Positions 50,293 through 58,496 of a stretch of 64,000 nt of DNA are shown here, piece after piece. A program made the position numbers and the translations under genes. This DNA is from Ruegeria pomeroyi (GTDB taxonomy: Bacteria; Pseudomonadota; Alphaproteobacteria; Rhodobacterales; Rhodobacteraceae). Each line of letters starts with the position of its first letter. Within the stretch, counting starts at the first letter, position 1. The notes under the pieces are model-generated. The model was not told the DNA's origin and ran no database searches. It saw only the letters and a list, made by a program, of their open reading frames with translations. Location: NCBI RefSeq assembly GCF_021405525.1, contig NZ_JAGQAG010000001.1:1302001-1366000 (forward strand). Reading direction: 5' to 3'.

Positions 50293-51483
50293 CTAGCCCA
50301 CCCCCGCCGCAAGGAACCGGGTCAGCGTTTCCAGGTAGGTGTCATAGGCCGCATTGCCCTGCCAGGGAATGTGATTGGCGCATTCGAGCACCACCATTTC
50401 CGCATCCGCGATGCCAGCGGCCAGCTTGCGGGCCTCGGAGAGTGGATGAACCGCATCGTGGCGGGAATGCAGGATCAGCGTCGGACAAGTGATCCGTGAC
50501 AGGAAGTCCAGGCTCGAATGATGATTGATCAACTGGCGGTGGCGCAGGTCATGTTCCCTGGTCGCCGAATCCAGCATCATCCGGGCATAGGCCCGGACAG
50601 AGTCCAATGGCCCTTCGGGCTGATATGCCAGCAGGAAGGCTTCGAAAAAGGTGCTATCCGACCGCGACCGCGCGGTTTGCAACATGGCTTGCAAGGGTTC
50701 GGCCTCCTTGCCATCCGCATTGTCGCGCACTGCGCGCCCTTCGGCATAGGCACCCATCATGGCCAGACGGGTTACGCGTTCAGGGTGATGCGCTGCGATG
50801 TAAAGGCCCTGAGCACAACCACCGGATTGGGAATAGAGCGCGAACCGGTCGAGCCCCAGCGCGTCGGCAAGGCACAGGACATCTTCGGCCTGCTCATCAA
50901 TCGTGGACCGATCGGACCGGGGGTCGGATTGCCCCGAACCAATGGCGTCGAACCGGATCAGCGCGTTTTGGCGTGACAAGGCTTCGAAGCGGTGACGTTC
51001 GAAAGGCAGCCGCCACTCCGCTGCAATATCCGAACGTGTTTGGCCGAGCAGGATCACAGGAGGGCCGGCACCCGAAACCGAATAGGCCATGGAATGTCCG
51101 GTGGGCAGGATGATGTACCGAATGCGCGGCTCGTCTGTCCTGTCCCCGGTCGCCACGGGGGCGGTCTCGTCGGTTCGTTCCGTGACCTCGGTCACCATCT
51201 GCAACCCCCGCCGGGCGATTGCACGGATGACCCGCTGTGCCTTGCCGTCGTCGCCTACGGCTTTGCGCGCGGCGGCGATGCGGGCGCTGATGGCGCTTTC
51301 CGAGACGATGCGCCCGTTCCAGACCTCGGCCAGGATTTCGTCACGGGTGACCAGCTGCCCGGCATTGCGTGCCAGCAGGTGCAGCAGGTAGAATACCTGC
51401 GGCTCGACGGCAACCGGCGCATCGCCCCGCATCAAGACATGCCGCCCGGTATCCAGAACGCAATCGCGAAACACATAGCGCAT
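50293..51483 (-). CDS. OmpR/CadC-type DNA-binding domain fused to alpha/beta hydrolase, paralog 2
   Basis: 396 residues with the same order as the gene at 49075: winged helix 1-100, hydrolase about 118-390 with nucleophile Ser220 in YSQSGG, acid in HSRHDAVHPLSEA and His in ECANHIPW. Residues 48-84 of the two DNA-binding domains are identical, and 65 bp of the DNA there match exactly. The hydrolase pockets differ (for example SGGCAQ versus SGGVLS), so the ligands may differ. First gene of the pair, divergent from the 58-residue protein. Confidence 0.85.
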   Translation of the reverse strand: MRYVFRDCVLDTGRHVLMRGDAPVAVEPQVFYLLHLLARNAGQLVTRDEILAEVWNGRIVSESAISARIAAARKAVGDDGKAQRVIRAIARRGLQMVTEVTERTDETAPVATGDRTDEPRIRYIILPTGHSMAYSVSGAGPPVILLGQTRSDIAAEWRLPFERHRFEALSRQNALIRFDAIGSGQSDPRSDRSTIDEQAEDVLCLADALGLDRFALYSQSGGCAQGLYIAAHHPERVTRLAMMGAYAEGRAVRDNADGKEAEPLQAMLQTARSRSDSTFFEAFLLAYQPEGPLDSVRAYARMMLDSATREHDLRHRQLINHHSSLDFLSRITCPTLILHSRHDAVHPLSEARKLAAGIADAEMVVLECANHIPWQGNAAYDTYLETLTRFLAAGVG

Positions 51484-51622
51484 GGTGAATTAACACCCCG
51501 CTTTCGGTGTTTCGGCAAGCCCCAAGCAAAAAATAAGGATTCAGGCAGGGGTTTCCCAAGGCTGTCTGAAAGCGCCGCGAGCCCGACGCTGCCATGCTGG
51601 GAACACAACAAGGAGACCTGAC

Positions 51623-51799
51623 ATGATCCTGCATACCGATACCGCGCTTCTCAGCCACCGCCCCGTCCACCTGCAACTGCCGAGTGAGGAAGAAAGGATG
51701 GCCGCCCGATACGTGACACCGCGCCGGACTGCGAAAGCTTGGCGGGCGGGACGGATCGCCCGACTGTTCGCCTTTCGGCGTCTTGTCAGCCTGTCTTGA
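51623..51799 (+). CDS. Small basic protein, 58 residues
   Basis: ATG at 51623 has AAGGAG 7 bp upstream, an ideal ribosome site, and the frame stops at TGA 51797-51799. The N-terminal half is polar and His-containing (HTD, SHRPVHLQ), the C-terminal half strongly basic with an amphipathic look (RRTAKAWRAGRIARLFAFRR). No known family recognised. It is transcribed away from the regulator pair at 50293-51483, across a 139-bp region that holds AACACC (51492-51497) and GGTGTT (51506-51511) as inverted arms. Regulation by those regulators is inference. Confidence 0.62.
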   Translation: MILHTDTALLSHRPVHLQLPSEEERMAARYVTPRRTAKAWRAGRIARLFAFRRLVSLS

Positions 51800-51832
51800 C
51801 GGGCTGAGGGGGGAGACGGACCCTGTGCTTCT

Positions 51833-51880
51833 TTCTGGTCGGAAATACTCCCGCCGGAGGCGCCCGAAAGCAAGGCAGGC
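51833..51880. repeat. Dispersed GC-rich intergenic repeat, partial copy 3
   Basis: CTTCTTTCTGGTCGGAAATACTCC and GGAGGCGCCCG repeat the second half of the 1908-2056 element with one change in the first part (GGT[T/C]GGAAATACTCC). It sits between the convergent small protein and cobT. No other gene is seen in 51800-51894. Confidence 0.65.
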
Positions 51881-51894
51881 GCCACCGATCCGGG

Positions 51895-53772
51895 TCAGCT
51901 GGCGCGTTTCATGCCCATCACCCGCGCGCGCGCGCGCGGGTCGCTGTCAAAGAGCGCCGCCAGCTGCTCGGTCATGGCACCGGCCAGCTGCTCGACATCG
52001 GTGATCGTCACCGCGCGCTGGTAATAGCGGGTCACGTCATGGCCGATACCGATGGCCAGCAGTTCGACCTGCTTGCGCTTTTCCACCATGGCGATCACGT
52101 CGCGCAGGTGTTTTTCCAGGTAATTCGCCGGGTTCACACTCAGGGTGGAATCGTCCACCGGCGCCCCGTCCGAGATCACCATCAGGATCTTGCGCTGCTC
52201 GCGGCGGCCCAGCATCCGGCGATGCGCCCATTCCAGCGCCTCGCCGTCGATGTTTTCCTTCAAGAGGCCCTCTTTCATCATCAGGCCCAGGTTCTGCCGT
52301 GTGCGCCGCATCGGCGCGTCGGCGGCCTTGTAGATGATGTGGCGCAGGTCATTGAGGCGACCGGGCTGCTGCGGGCGGCCTTCGTTCAGCCAGGCCTCGC
52401 GCGCCAGCCCGCCCTTCCAGGCGCGGGTGGTAAAGCCCAGGATCTCGACCTTGACGTTGCAGCGTTCCAGCGTGCGCGCCAGCACATCGGCGCAGATCGC
52501 CGCGATCGAGATCGGGCGTCCCCGCATCGAGCCCGAGTTATCCAAGAGCAGCGTCACCACCGTATCACGGAACTCGGTATCCTTCTCCACCTTGAACGAC
52601 AGCGGCGTGGTCGGGTTGGCCACGACCCGCGCCAGTCGGCCGGCATCCAGAATGCCCTCTTCGCGGTCAAATTCCCAGCTGCGGTTCTGCTGCGCCTGAA
52701 GGCGGCGTTGCAGCTTGTTGGCAAGGCGCGACACCGCGCCTTTCAGCGGCTCCAGCTGCTGGTCGAGATAGGCGCGCAGCCGCTCCAGCTCGGCCGGTTC
52801 GGCCAGCTCTTCGGCGGCGATCTCCTCGTCATGGCTATCCAGATAGACCTTGTAATTCGGATCGGCCTCGGATGCGGGCGGCGGCGGGGGCGGCTCCAGC
52901 GGCGCCTCGCCATCGGGCATCTCGGTCTCTTCGGCCAGCTCCTCGTCGGCCAGCTCGTCCATCGAGACCTGGGCCTGGCTTTCGTCCTGCTGCTGTTCCT
53001 GGCTCTGCTCGGGATCGGCGTCGGCGTCCTGATCGTCTTGGTCGTCCTGGCCGGTGCTGTCGGGATCGGGCTGCTCGTCGGCGTCGTCCTCGGCCTGATC
53101 CTCCTGATCCTCGTCCATTTCGTCCGGGTCGTCGCCCAGCTGGTCGCCATAGCCGAGGTCCTTGATCACCTGGCGGGCGAATTTGGCGAATTCGGCCTGA
53201 TCTGAGAGGATATCGCTCAGGTTTTCCAGCGTGCCGCCGGCCTGTTCCTCGATAAAGCCGCGCCAGAGGTTCATCACATTGGCCGCTGCCGCTGGCAGGT
53301 CGCGCCCGGTGGCCAGATGCCGCACCAGATAGCCCGCCGCCACCGGCAGCGGTGCCTCGGAAGGCTGCTTGCACTGGTCATAGCCGCGCCGCAGCGCCTC
53401 ATGGGTGATCTTGACGTCGATGTTGGACGCGGTGCCGGGCATGTCGCGGGCGCCCATCGCCTCGCAACGGGCGGTCTCCATCGCCTCGTAAAGATCGCGC
53501 GCCATGTCACCCGGCGGGGCATAGCGGCTGTGGGTCGCATCGTCGTGATAGCGGCGATAGAGCGCCAGCGCATCCGCCGTGCCGCGCGCCAGCAACACCT
53601 CGTCGCGGGTCATCCGGCGGCTGACCTGGGGCAGGCGCATGGCGTCGCCGCTGACGCCCGAGGGGTCGACCGTATAGCTGACCGACAGATCCGGGTCGTC
53701 GGCCATCACCTTGGTCGCCTCGGCCAGCGCCTTCTTGAACGGATCGGCGGGATTGTCGGTCGGTTTGCTCAT
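51895..53772 (-). CDS. cobT: Cobaltochelatase subunit CobT
   Basis: 625 residues from ATG at 53772 (GTG or ATG 18 bp upstream less likely). CobT forms the CobST AAA+ motor with CobS for cobalt insertion by CobN. N-terminal folded region to about 190, a long acidic linker (about 195-305, rich in D, E and Q), a PPPPPP run, then a von Willebrand A domain with the MIDAS motif DNSGSM and a second ligand in [10 protein letters not shown]. Length and domains normal. cobS is 72 bp upstream. Confidence 0.95.
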   Translation of the reverse strand: MSKPTDNPADPFKKALAEATKVMADDPDLSVSYTVDPSGVSGDAMRLPQVSRRMTRDEVLLARGTADALALYRRYHDDATHSRYAPPGDMARDLYEAMETARCEAMGARDMPGTASNIDVKITHEALRRGYDQCKQPSEAPLPVAAGYLVRHLATGRDLPAAAANVMNLWRGFIEEQAGGTLENLSDILSDQAEFAKFARQVIKDLGYGDQLGDDPDEMDEDQEDQAEDDADEQPDPDSTGQDDQDDQDADADPEQSQEQQQDESQAQVSMDELADEELAEETEMPDGEAPLEPPPPPPASEADPNYKVYLDSHDEEIAAEELAEPAELERLRAYLDQQLEPLKGAVSRLANKLQRRLQAQQNRSWEFDREEGILDAGRLARVVANPTTPLSFKVEKDTEFRDTVVTLLLDNSGSMRGRPISIAAICADVLARTLERCNVKVEILGFTTRAWKGGLAREAWLNEGRPQQPGRLNDLRHIIYKAADAPMRRTRQNLGLMMKEGLLKENIDGEALEWAHRRMLGRREQRKILMVISDGAPVDDSTLSVNPANYLEKHLRDVIAMVEKRKQVELLAIGIGHDVTRYYQRAVTITDVEQLAGAMTEQLAALFDSDPRARARVMGMKRAS

Positions 53773-53844
53773 GTCACTTCGGTCCTGCAAACAGGCGGTC
53801 GCGTCCCATGGTGGGCCGCAAGGCGGATATGGCGGCCGCCCGGA

Positions 53845-54831
53845 TCACCCCAGGCTCGTGCTTGCCGCGCTTTCGGGCAGTTCCTCGTCGAAACAGCGCT
53901 GATAGAACTCGGCCACCGTTTGGCGCTCCAGCTCGTCGCATTTGTTGAGGAAGGTCAGCCGGAAGGCATAGCCCACATCGCGGAAGATCTCGGCATTCTG
54001 CGCCCAGTTGATCACGGTCCGGGGCGACATCACGGTCGACAGATCACCGTTCATGAAGGCGGTCCGGGTCAGGTCGGCCACGGTCACCATCTGGCTGACC
54101 TGCTTGCGGCCCTTCTCGGTGTTGTAATGCGGCGCCTTGCTGAGCACGATCATCGTTTCGGCGTCATGGCTGAGATAGTTCAGCGTCGCCACCAGCGACC
54201 AGCGGTCCATCTGGGCCTGGTTGATCTGCTGGGTGCCGTGATAGAGGCCGGTGGTGTCGCCCAGACCCACCGTGTTGGCGGTGGCGAACAGGCGGAAACA
54301 GGGGTTCGGCGTGATGATCTCGTTCTGGTCCAGCAGGGTCAGCTTGCCGTCATGTTCCAGCACCCGCTGGATCACGAACATCACGTCGGCGCGGCCCGCG
54401 TCATATTCGTCGAACACGATGGCCACCGGGTTGCGCAGCGCCCAGGGCAGGATGCCTTCGTGGAACTCGGTCACCTGCTTGCCGTCGCGCAGCTTGATCG
54501 CATCCTTGCCGATCAGGTCGATCCGGCTGATATGGCTGTCGAGGTTGACGCGCACGCAGGGCCAGTTCAGCCGCGCGGCGACCTGTTCGATATGGGTCGA
54601 TTTGCCGGTGCCGTGATAGCCCTGCACCATGACGCGGCGGTTGTGGCTGAAGCCCGCCAGAATGGCCAGCGTGGTATCGGGATCGAACTTGTAGGTCTGA
54701 TCGATCTCGGGCACCCGGTCGCTGCGCTCGGCAAAGCCCTTGACCACCATCGGCGTGTCGATGCCAAAGACTTCGCGGACGGAAATCTCCTCGGTGGGTT
54801 TTGCGTTCATCGGGATCGTTCCGTCAGCCAT
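53845..54831 (-). CDS. cobS: Cobaltochelatase ATPase subunit CobS
   Basis: 328 residues. AAA+ ATPase of the cobaltochelatase: N-terminal [16 protein letters not shown] (18-33) typical of CobS, Walker [10 protein letters not shown] (71-79), Walker B IVFDEYD (138-144), sensor-1 LFATANTVG and the R-finger region [22 protein letters not shown]. It assembles in a ring and acts with CobT. AAGGAC site at the ATG. Operon with cobT, apart from cobN. Confidence 0.96.
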   Translation of the reverse strand: MADGTIPMNAKPTEEISVREVFGIDTPMVVKGFAERSDRVPEIDQTYKFDPDTTLAILAGFSHNRRVMVQGYHGTGKSTHIEQVAARLNWPCVRVNLDSHISRIDLIGKDAIKLRDGKQVTEFHEGILPWALRNPVAIVFDEYDAGRADVMFVIQRVLEHDGKLTLLDQNEIITPNPCFRLFATANTVGLGDTTGLYHGTQQINQAQMDRWSLVATLNYLSHDAETMIVLSKAPHYNTEKGRKQVSQMVTVADLTRTAFMNGDLSTVMSPRTVINWAQNAEIFRDVGYAFRLTFLNKCDELERQTVAEFYQRCFDEELPESAASTSLG

Positions 54832-54923
54832 ACCAATCGTCCTTATCGCCTTGCCGCGCCGCGTCGGGGCGGGCCAATCTTGTCGGGGTGCACCATATCG
54901 CCCCCAGCCGCAAGGAAAAGGCG

Positions 54924-54947
54924 AAAAGCGCCGCGCGGGCGCTTTTT
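54924..54947 (-). terminator. Possible terminator after the J-domain gene
   Basis: AAAAGCGCC (54924-54932) pairs with GGCGCTTTT (54938-54946) around a 5-nt loop; T runs exist on both strands. It lies in the 256-bp gap between the J-domain gene stop and cobS start. The remainder of that gap shows no gene. Confidence 0.6.
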
Positions 54948-55087
54948 GCCGTCACGATCTCGGGGGCATCAGTCGAGCAGTGCCGCGCGCATCCGAATGA
55001 GCCCTATCGACGGATTGTCTCGGCCGTATCACGCCCCCAACGCGCGGACGGGCGTCTGATGGGGTCGGTCGGCGACGGTGCCGGTGC

Positions 55088-55708
55088 CTATTTGAAGTTC
55101 CGGCTGTCCTTGATCTGGTCCCAGGCCCAGACCACCTCTTGCAACTGCTCTTCCTGGCTGCGGTCGCCGCCGTTCATGTCCGGGTGCAGCACCTTGATGA
55201 GCTTCTTGTAGGCGGCGCGCACCTCGGCCTTGGTCCAGCTGTCCTTGGCTTCGAGAATCTCGATGGCGCGGCGCTCGGTCGGCGGCAGGCGGCGGCCGGT
55301 ATTGACGCGGCCCGGATTCTGGGTGGCGTTGGCCCCCAGAACCTGATGCGGGTCCTCGATGCCCAGCCGTGCCCAGGCGCGCGCCTCGGGGTCGGTCATC
55401 GGCCGCGTCTTGCGTTCCCACACCTTGTCCTTGGACATTTGCGCGTTCATCTCGGCCTCGGTGGTGCCGTCGAAGAAGTTCCATTTCTGGTTATATTCGC
55501 GCACATGCTGCTGGCAGAACCAGAAATAGTCGTCCAGCACATCGGGGGCCTTGGGCGCGCGGAACTTGCCCGCCTCGGTGCAACCCTCGTGTTCGCAGAC
55601 CCGGACCGAGGTTTCGGACGCGCCCGACATGCCCCGGCGCCCGCGCGGGTTCTTTTTCTTGGCGGAAGAGACGGACATATCGAATCCGAACGGATCTGAT
55701 TTGCTCAT
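55088..55708 (-). CDS. J-domain protein with zinc-finger-like N-terminus
   Basis: 206 residues from ATG at 55708. The C-terminal J domain (about 145-206) has the HPD tripeptide at 175-177 (KVLHPDMNGGD), which drives DnaK ATPase. Residues 38-68 carry CEHEGC...CQQH, a Cx4C-Cx2H arrangement that might bind zinc. No Gly/Phe region or DnaJ C-terminal domain. Such proteins sit next to cobS and bolA in many Rhodobacterales, but their client is unknown. Confidence 0.83.
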   Translation of the reverse strand: MSKSDPFGFDMSVSSAKKKNPRGRRGMSGASETSVRVCEHEGCTEAGKFRAPKAPDVLDDYFWFCQQHVREYNQKWNFFDGTTEAEMNAQMSKDKVWERKTRPMTDPEARAWARLGIEDPHQVLGANATQNPGRVNTGRRLPPTERRAIEILEAKDSWTKAEVRAAYKKLIKVLHPDMNGGDRSQEEQLQEVVWAWDQIKDSRNFK

Positions 55709-55851
55709 GGCGGGCCCTTTCGGTTGCGGCTTCTCGACTCGGAGGCAGGAGTTTAGTCTAAGTGACGCCAGATAGAAGAGGGCGGCGGCAAGAAAATCGC
55801 GGCCGCGCGGAAAAGAGCGCAGATTGCGCGGGAATGTGAGGGCAGACGGGC

Positions 55852-56106
55852 ATGACGATCGCAGAGGAAATGCGCACGCGGTTGCAGGCGGCATTCGCGC
55901 CGACCGAGCTGGAGGTGGTGGACGACAGCGAAAGCCATCGCGGCCACGCCGGATTTCGCGAGGGCGGTCAGAGCCATTTCAACATCCGCATCCGTGCCGC
56001 CGCCTTTGCCGGGCAAAGCCGGGTGGCGCGGCACCGCGCGGTGCATCAGGCGCTGGGCGATATCGTGCCGCGCATCCATGCGCTGGCACTGGATATCGGC
56101 ACCTAG
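55852..56106 (+). CDS. bolA: BolA family protein
   Basis: 84 residues. BolA proteins work with monothiol glutaredoxins in Fe-S and iron regulation. Landmarks: LEVVDDSESHRGHAG (20-34), with the conserved Ser-His pair, and SHFNIRI, a His that can help bind a [2Fe-2S] centre with Grx. The C-terminal VARHRAVHQALGDIV is typical. Plus strand; its stop overlaps the 3' end of the DUF4177 gene by 4 bp. Confidence 0.93.
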   Translation: MTIAEEMRTRLQAAFAPTELEVVDDSESHRGHAGFREGGQSHFNIRIRAAAFAGQSRVARHRAVHQALGDIVPRIHALALDIGT

Positions 56107-56570
56107 TCCTTCTCGGCCTTGGCCTCGGGCTCTGTGCTGGCGGCGTCCGTGGTCTTGGCGCCATGCATCGGCGGATCGTTGACCGGCGCCGCGATGGGCG
56201 CGGGCGCGCGGCGATCCGCCTCGGACGGGCCGGGTACGGGCCGGGCCAGCGGCGGGCTGTCGGCACTCAGGGGCGCGGTCGCCTCGGCCACGGGCTCTGC
56301 CGCGACCTCGGCCTCGGGCAATACTTCGGGACCTGCGGGCAGGGGGCGGCGGAACACCAGCACGTTGCGCCAGTTGGTGGTCGAGCCGGTCAGGCCCGAG
56401 CGCTCCTCGCTGGGCAGCAACTCGGCCCGCTGATATTCCCAGCCCTCGGCGGCCAGTTGGTTCAGCGCCTGTTCCACCGACAGCGCGAACCGCGCCGGCG
56501 CGGTCTTGACGCCCTTGGCCTTGATGCCCTTCTCCGGGGCGGGGACAACCTTGTATTCGTAGCGGATCAT
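56103..56570 (-). CDS. DUF4177-domain protein with long disordered tail
   Basis: 155 residues from ATG at 56570. Residues 1-75 match DUF4177: MIRYEYKVVPAP, ALNQLAAEGWEYQRAELLP and VLVFRRPL. After that a Pro/Ala/Glu-rich tail of about 80 residues with no fold follows. Function of the domain unknown; a signal peptide is absent. Confidence 0.75.
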   Translation of the reverse strand: MIRYEYKVVPAPEKGIKAKGVKTAPARFALSVEQALNQLAAEGWEYQRAELLPSEERSGLTGSTTNWRNVLVFRRPLPAGPEVLPEAEVAAEPVAEATAPLSADSPPLARPVPGPSEADRRAPAPIAAPVNDPPMHGAKTTDAASTEPEAKAEKD

Positions 56571-56698
56571 GCTCAGAGCCTCTTTGGATCGCGCGCAGAC
56601 TACTCCAGGCGGATGCAAAAAGACCAGAGGTGCCGGACAGGACAGCGACGTCCCGCCGGCACCACCTGAGCGCGGGCAGGAGCGCGCGCGCCAAGGGG

Positions 56699-57250
56699 TT
56701 ACTCCAGAGCGACACCCAGTGTTTCGGCGGCGTCCAGGTTCATTTGCAGGTGATGCTGAAAGGCAGGCAGAACCGCATCGAAATGCGCCTTCAGCTCGGG
56801 GCTGTCGGCGCTGGGCAAGAGCAATCCTTCGACCGCGCTGATGGCAGCAGTGTGAAAGGCGATCTCGTGGCGCAGATAGGCGGCATCGAACTCGGCGCCC
56901 TCCAGCTTGTGCAGGCTCAGGATCACCGCGTCATGCTCGCGCGCCGCGTCGATCCGCGCGGGCGGCAGTTCCGGTGTCACCCCGATGCTGGCGGCCAGCT
57001 GATGCGCCGCCGCGCGCACGCCGGTATGATCCGACGACACCATGGCACCGATGGCGCGCACCTCGTCCGAGGCGCCTTTGAGCTGGCCCAGAAGCGCGGT
57101 TTCGATGTCGAAGCTGTTCACCTGAGAATAGATGCCAAGGATCTGCGCGTCGCTTAGGTCCCCAGCCATTGCCCCACCGGTTGTCACGGCCAGCATCAGT
57201 GCCGCGCCGGAAATCTGGCCCAAGAGCTTGTTCCGAAAATCAAATGCCAT
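56699..57250 (-). CDS. Exported DUF4142 protein
   Basis: 183 residues from ATG at 57250, with AAGGGACA upstream. Signal peptide about 1-29 (...LMLAVTTGGAMAG). The ferritin-like helical DUF4142 domain fills 30-180, with DLSDAQILGIYSQVNSFDIETALL and two HxxxxxH-like patterns (SSDHTGVRAAAHQL; HEIAFHTAA). Often periplasmic and stress-linked in proteobacteria. Divergent from the OxyR-like regulator at 57368. Confidence 0.85.
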   Translation of the reverse strand: MAFDFRNKLLGQISGAALMLAVTTGGAMAGDLSDAQILGIYSQVNSFDIETALLGQLKGASDEVRAIGAMVSSDHTGVRAAAHQLAASIGVTPELPPARIDAAREHDAVILSLHKLEGAEFDAAYLRHEIAFHTAAISAVEGLLLPSADSPELKAHFDAVLPAFQHHLQMNLDAAETLGVALE

Positions 57251-57310
57251 TTCATTGTCCCTTCTGTTTGGCTTTCCCCGGCACTGTCGCTCTGGCTGCT
57301 TCAAAAGAGA

Positions 57311-57352
57311 AATTGCATTAATGGATATCATTGATAGGTATTTCGTATTAAT
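57311..57352. promoter_or_regulatory. AT-rich operator/promoter candidate between DUF4142 and LysR genes
   Basis: ATTAATG (57317-57323) and CATTGAT (57329-57335) are inverted arms with one mismatch around GATAT, a LysR-box-like T-N11-A element; a further ATTAAT lies at 57347-57352. The 42 bp are far richer in A+T than their surroundings. It is 33 bp before the regulator start, as expected for autoregulation and control of the divergent gene. Confidence 0.55.
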
Positions 57353-57367
57353 CGGGCGGGGTTCGGC

Positions 57368-58276
57368 ATGAAACTCAGACAGATCGAATTTGTGGTGACA
57401 GTGGCGCGCGAGCAATCGTTCAGCCGGGCCGCCGATATCTGCCACGCGACCCAGCCCAGCCTGTCCAGCGCGGTGGCGCAGATCGAGGAGGAACTGGGCG
57501 CCAAACTCTTTGCCCGGACCACGCGCAAGGTGGCGCTGACCCCGTTCGGGCGACATATCCTGCCCCATCTCGAAAGCGTCCTGTCCGCGCGCGACGAGGT
57601 CACCGCCGCCGCAGCCGCCTTTCATAACCCCGCGCGCAAACTGCTGCGGTTGGGGTTTTCCCCGCTGGTGGATATGCGGATGCTGACCGGGGTGACCGAT
57701 CCGTTCCGCCGCCTGCACCAAGGGGTCGAGGTGTTTTTCAAGGAATGCCTGCTGGACGATCTGGCCGGGCGGCTGGAGAGCGGTGCCATCGACCTGACGA
57801 TCCTGCCGCGCGACATCGTCCCGGACGGCATGCAACAGGCACCGTTTTACTCCGATCCCCTCTATTATCTGCCGCAATCGGGCCACTCGGCCGAGCCGCC
57901 TGCGGCCCTGTATCTGGCCCATCTGCCCCAGGATCCGGTCATCATGACAGCGGGCGGGTGCGGTCTCAATCGCTCGCTCGAAGTGCTGTTCGAGGCCGAA
58001 GGCATCTCGCCGCCCGCCTATCCGGGCTATGCGCTCAGCTATCAGGTGATCCAGGAATGGACCTGGCTGGGGCTGGGGGCGGGGATTTTGCCCCGGGCCA
58101 AGCTGCTGGCCGATGCCACGAGCGCGGTGCCGCTGCTGCGTGCGACCGGCACTCCGGCCCGGTTCGAATTTGTCTGGGCATGGTCAGGCACCGGGCGACC
58201 GGCCGATCACGTGGTGGCGTTTCTGGATCACGTCCGCGATCAGAGAGTGAAACCGGTGGAGAGCAAGGTGGGTTGA
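57368..58276 (+). CDS. LysR-family regulator, OxyR-like
   Basis: 302 residues. Helix-turn-helix at about 1-60 (MKLRQIEFVVTVAREQSFSRAA; ATQPSLSSAVAQIEEELGAKLF), closest to OxyR/CysB-like members. The effector domain has one Cys in the FKECLLDDLAG segment near 119 and another in MTAGGCGLNRSLE near 200, about 80 residues apart; a redox pair is not established. Divergent from the DUF4142 gene, its likely target. Confidence 0.85.
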   Translation: MKLRQIEFVVTVAREQSFSRAADICHATQPSLSSAVAQIEEELGAKLFARTTRKVALTPFGRHILPHLESVLSARDEVTAAAAAFHNPARKLLRLGFSPLVDMRMLTGVTDPFRRLHQGVEVFFKECLLDDLAGRLESGAIDLTILPRDIVPDGMQQAPFYSDPLYYLPQSGHSAEPPAALYLAHLPQDPVIMTAGGCGLNRSLEVLFEAEGISPPAYPGYALSYQVIQEWTWLGLGAGILPRAKLLADATSAVPLLRATGTPARFEFVWAWSGTGRPADHVVAFLDHVRDQRVKPVESKVG

Positions 58277-58312
58277 TCCGCTCCGTACCCCCTTGCTGTA
58301 TCCGTTGGCGCA

Positions 58313-58339
58313 GCAAAAAGGGCGCCCGAGGGCGCCCTT
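58313..58339 (-). terminator. Terminator of gatB
   Basis: AAGGGCGCCC (58318-58327) pairs with GGGCGCCCTT (58330-58339) around a 2-nt loop; on the minus strand the stem is followed by TTTTTGC. It is about 158 bp beyond the gatB stop and could also stop plus-strand read-through poorly. Confidence 0.8.
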
Positions 58340-58350
58340 GATCTCCGGTG

Positions 58351-58394
58351 CAAAACGGTCAATCCGGGGTTTGGACCGCGTACAAAACGGTCAA
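58351..58394. repeat. Direct repeat CAAAACGGTCAA, two copies
   Basis: CAAAACGGTCAA occurs at 58351-58362 and 58383-58394, 32 bp apart, both preceded by GTG/GTA. The 220-bp gap between the LysR gene and gatB otherwise holds only the terminator. Purpose unknown. Confidence 0.8.
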
Positions 58395-58496
58395 AACCTT
58401 GTACAGATCACAAGCCCAGCTTGGCCGTGGCCAGATCCTAGACGGCCTTGGCGCGCGCTCGCACGATCCCTTGGATCATGCTGCCGCGCGGGTGTG

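Noticed and set aside
51930-51945. CGCG-rich run (CGCGCGCGCGCGCGGG) near the cobT 3' end
   Set aside because: It encodes the DPRARARV part of CobT and is a codon-driven simple repeat, not a separate element.
52960-53130. Repetitive GTC/CTG DNA in cobT
   Set aside because: It encodes the normal acidic linker of CobT; not a satellite or CRISPR.
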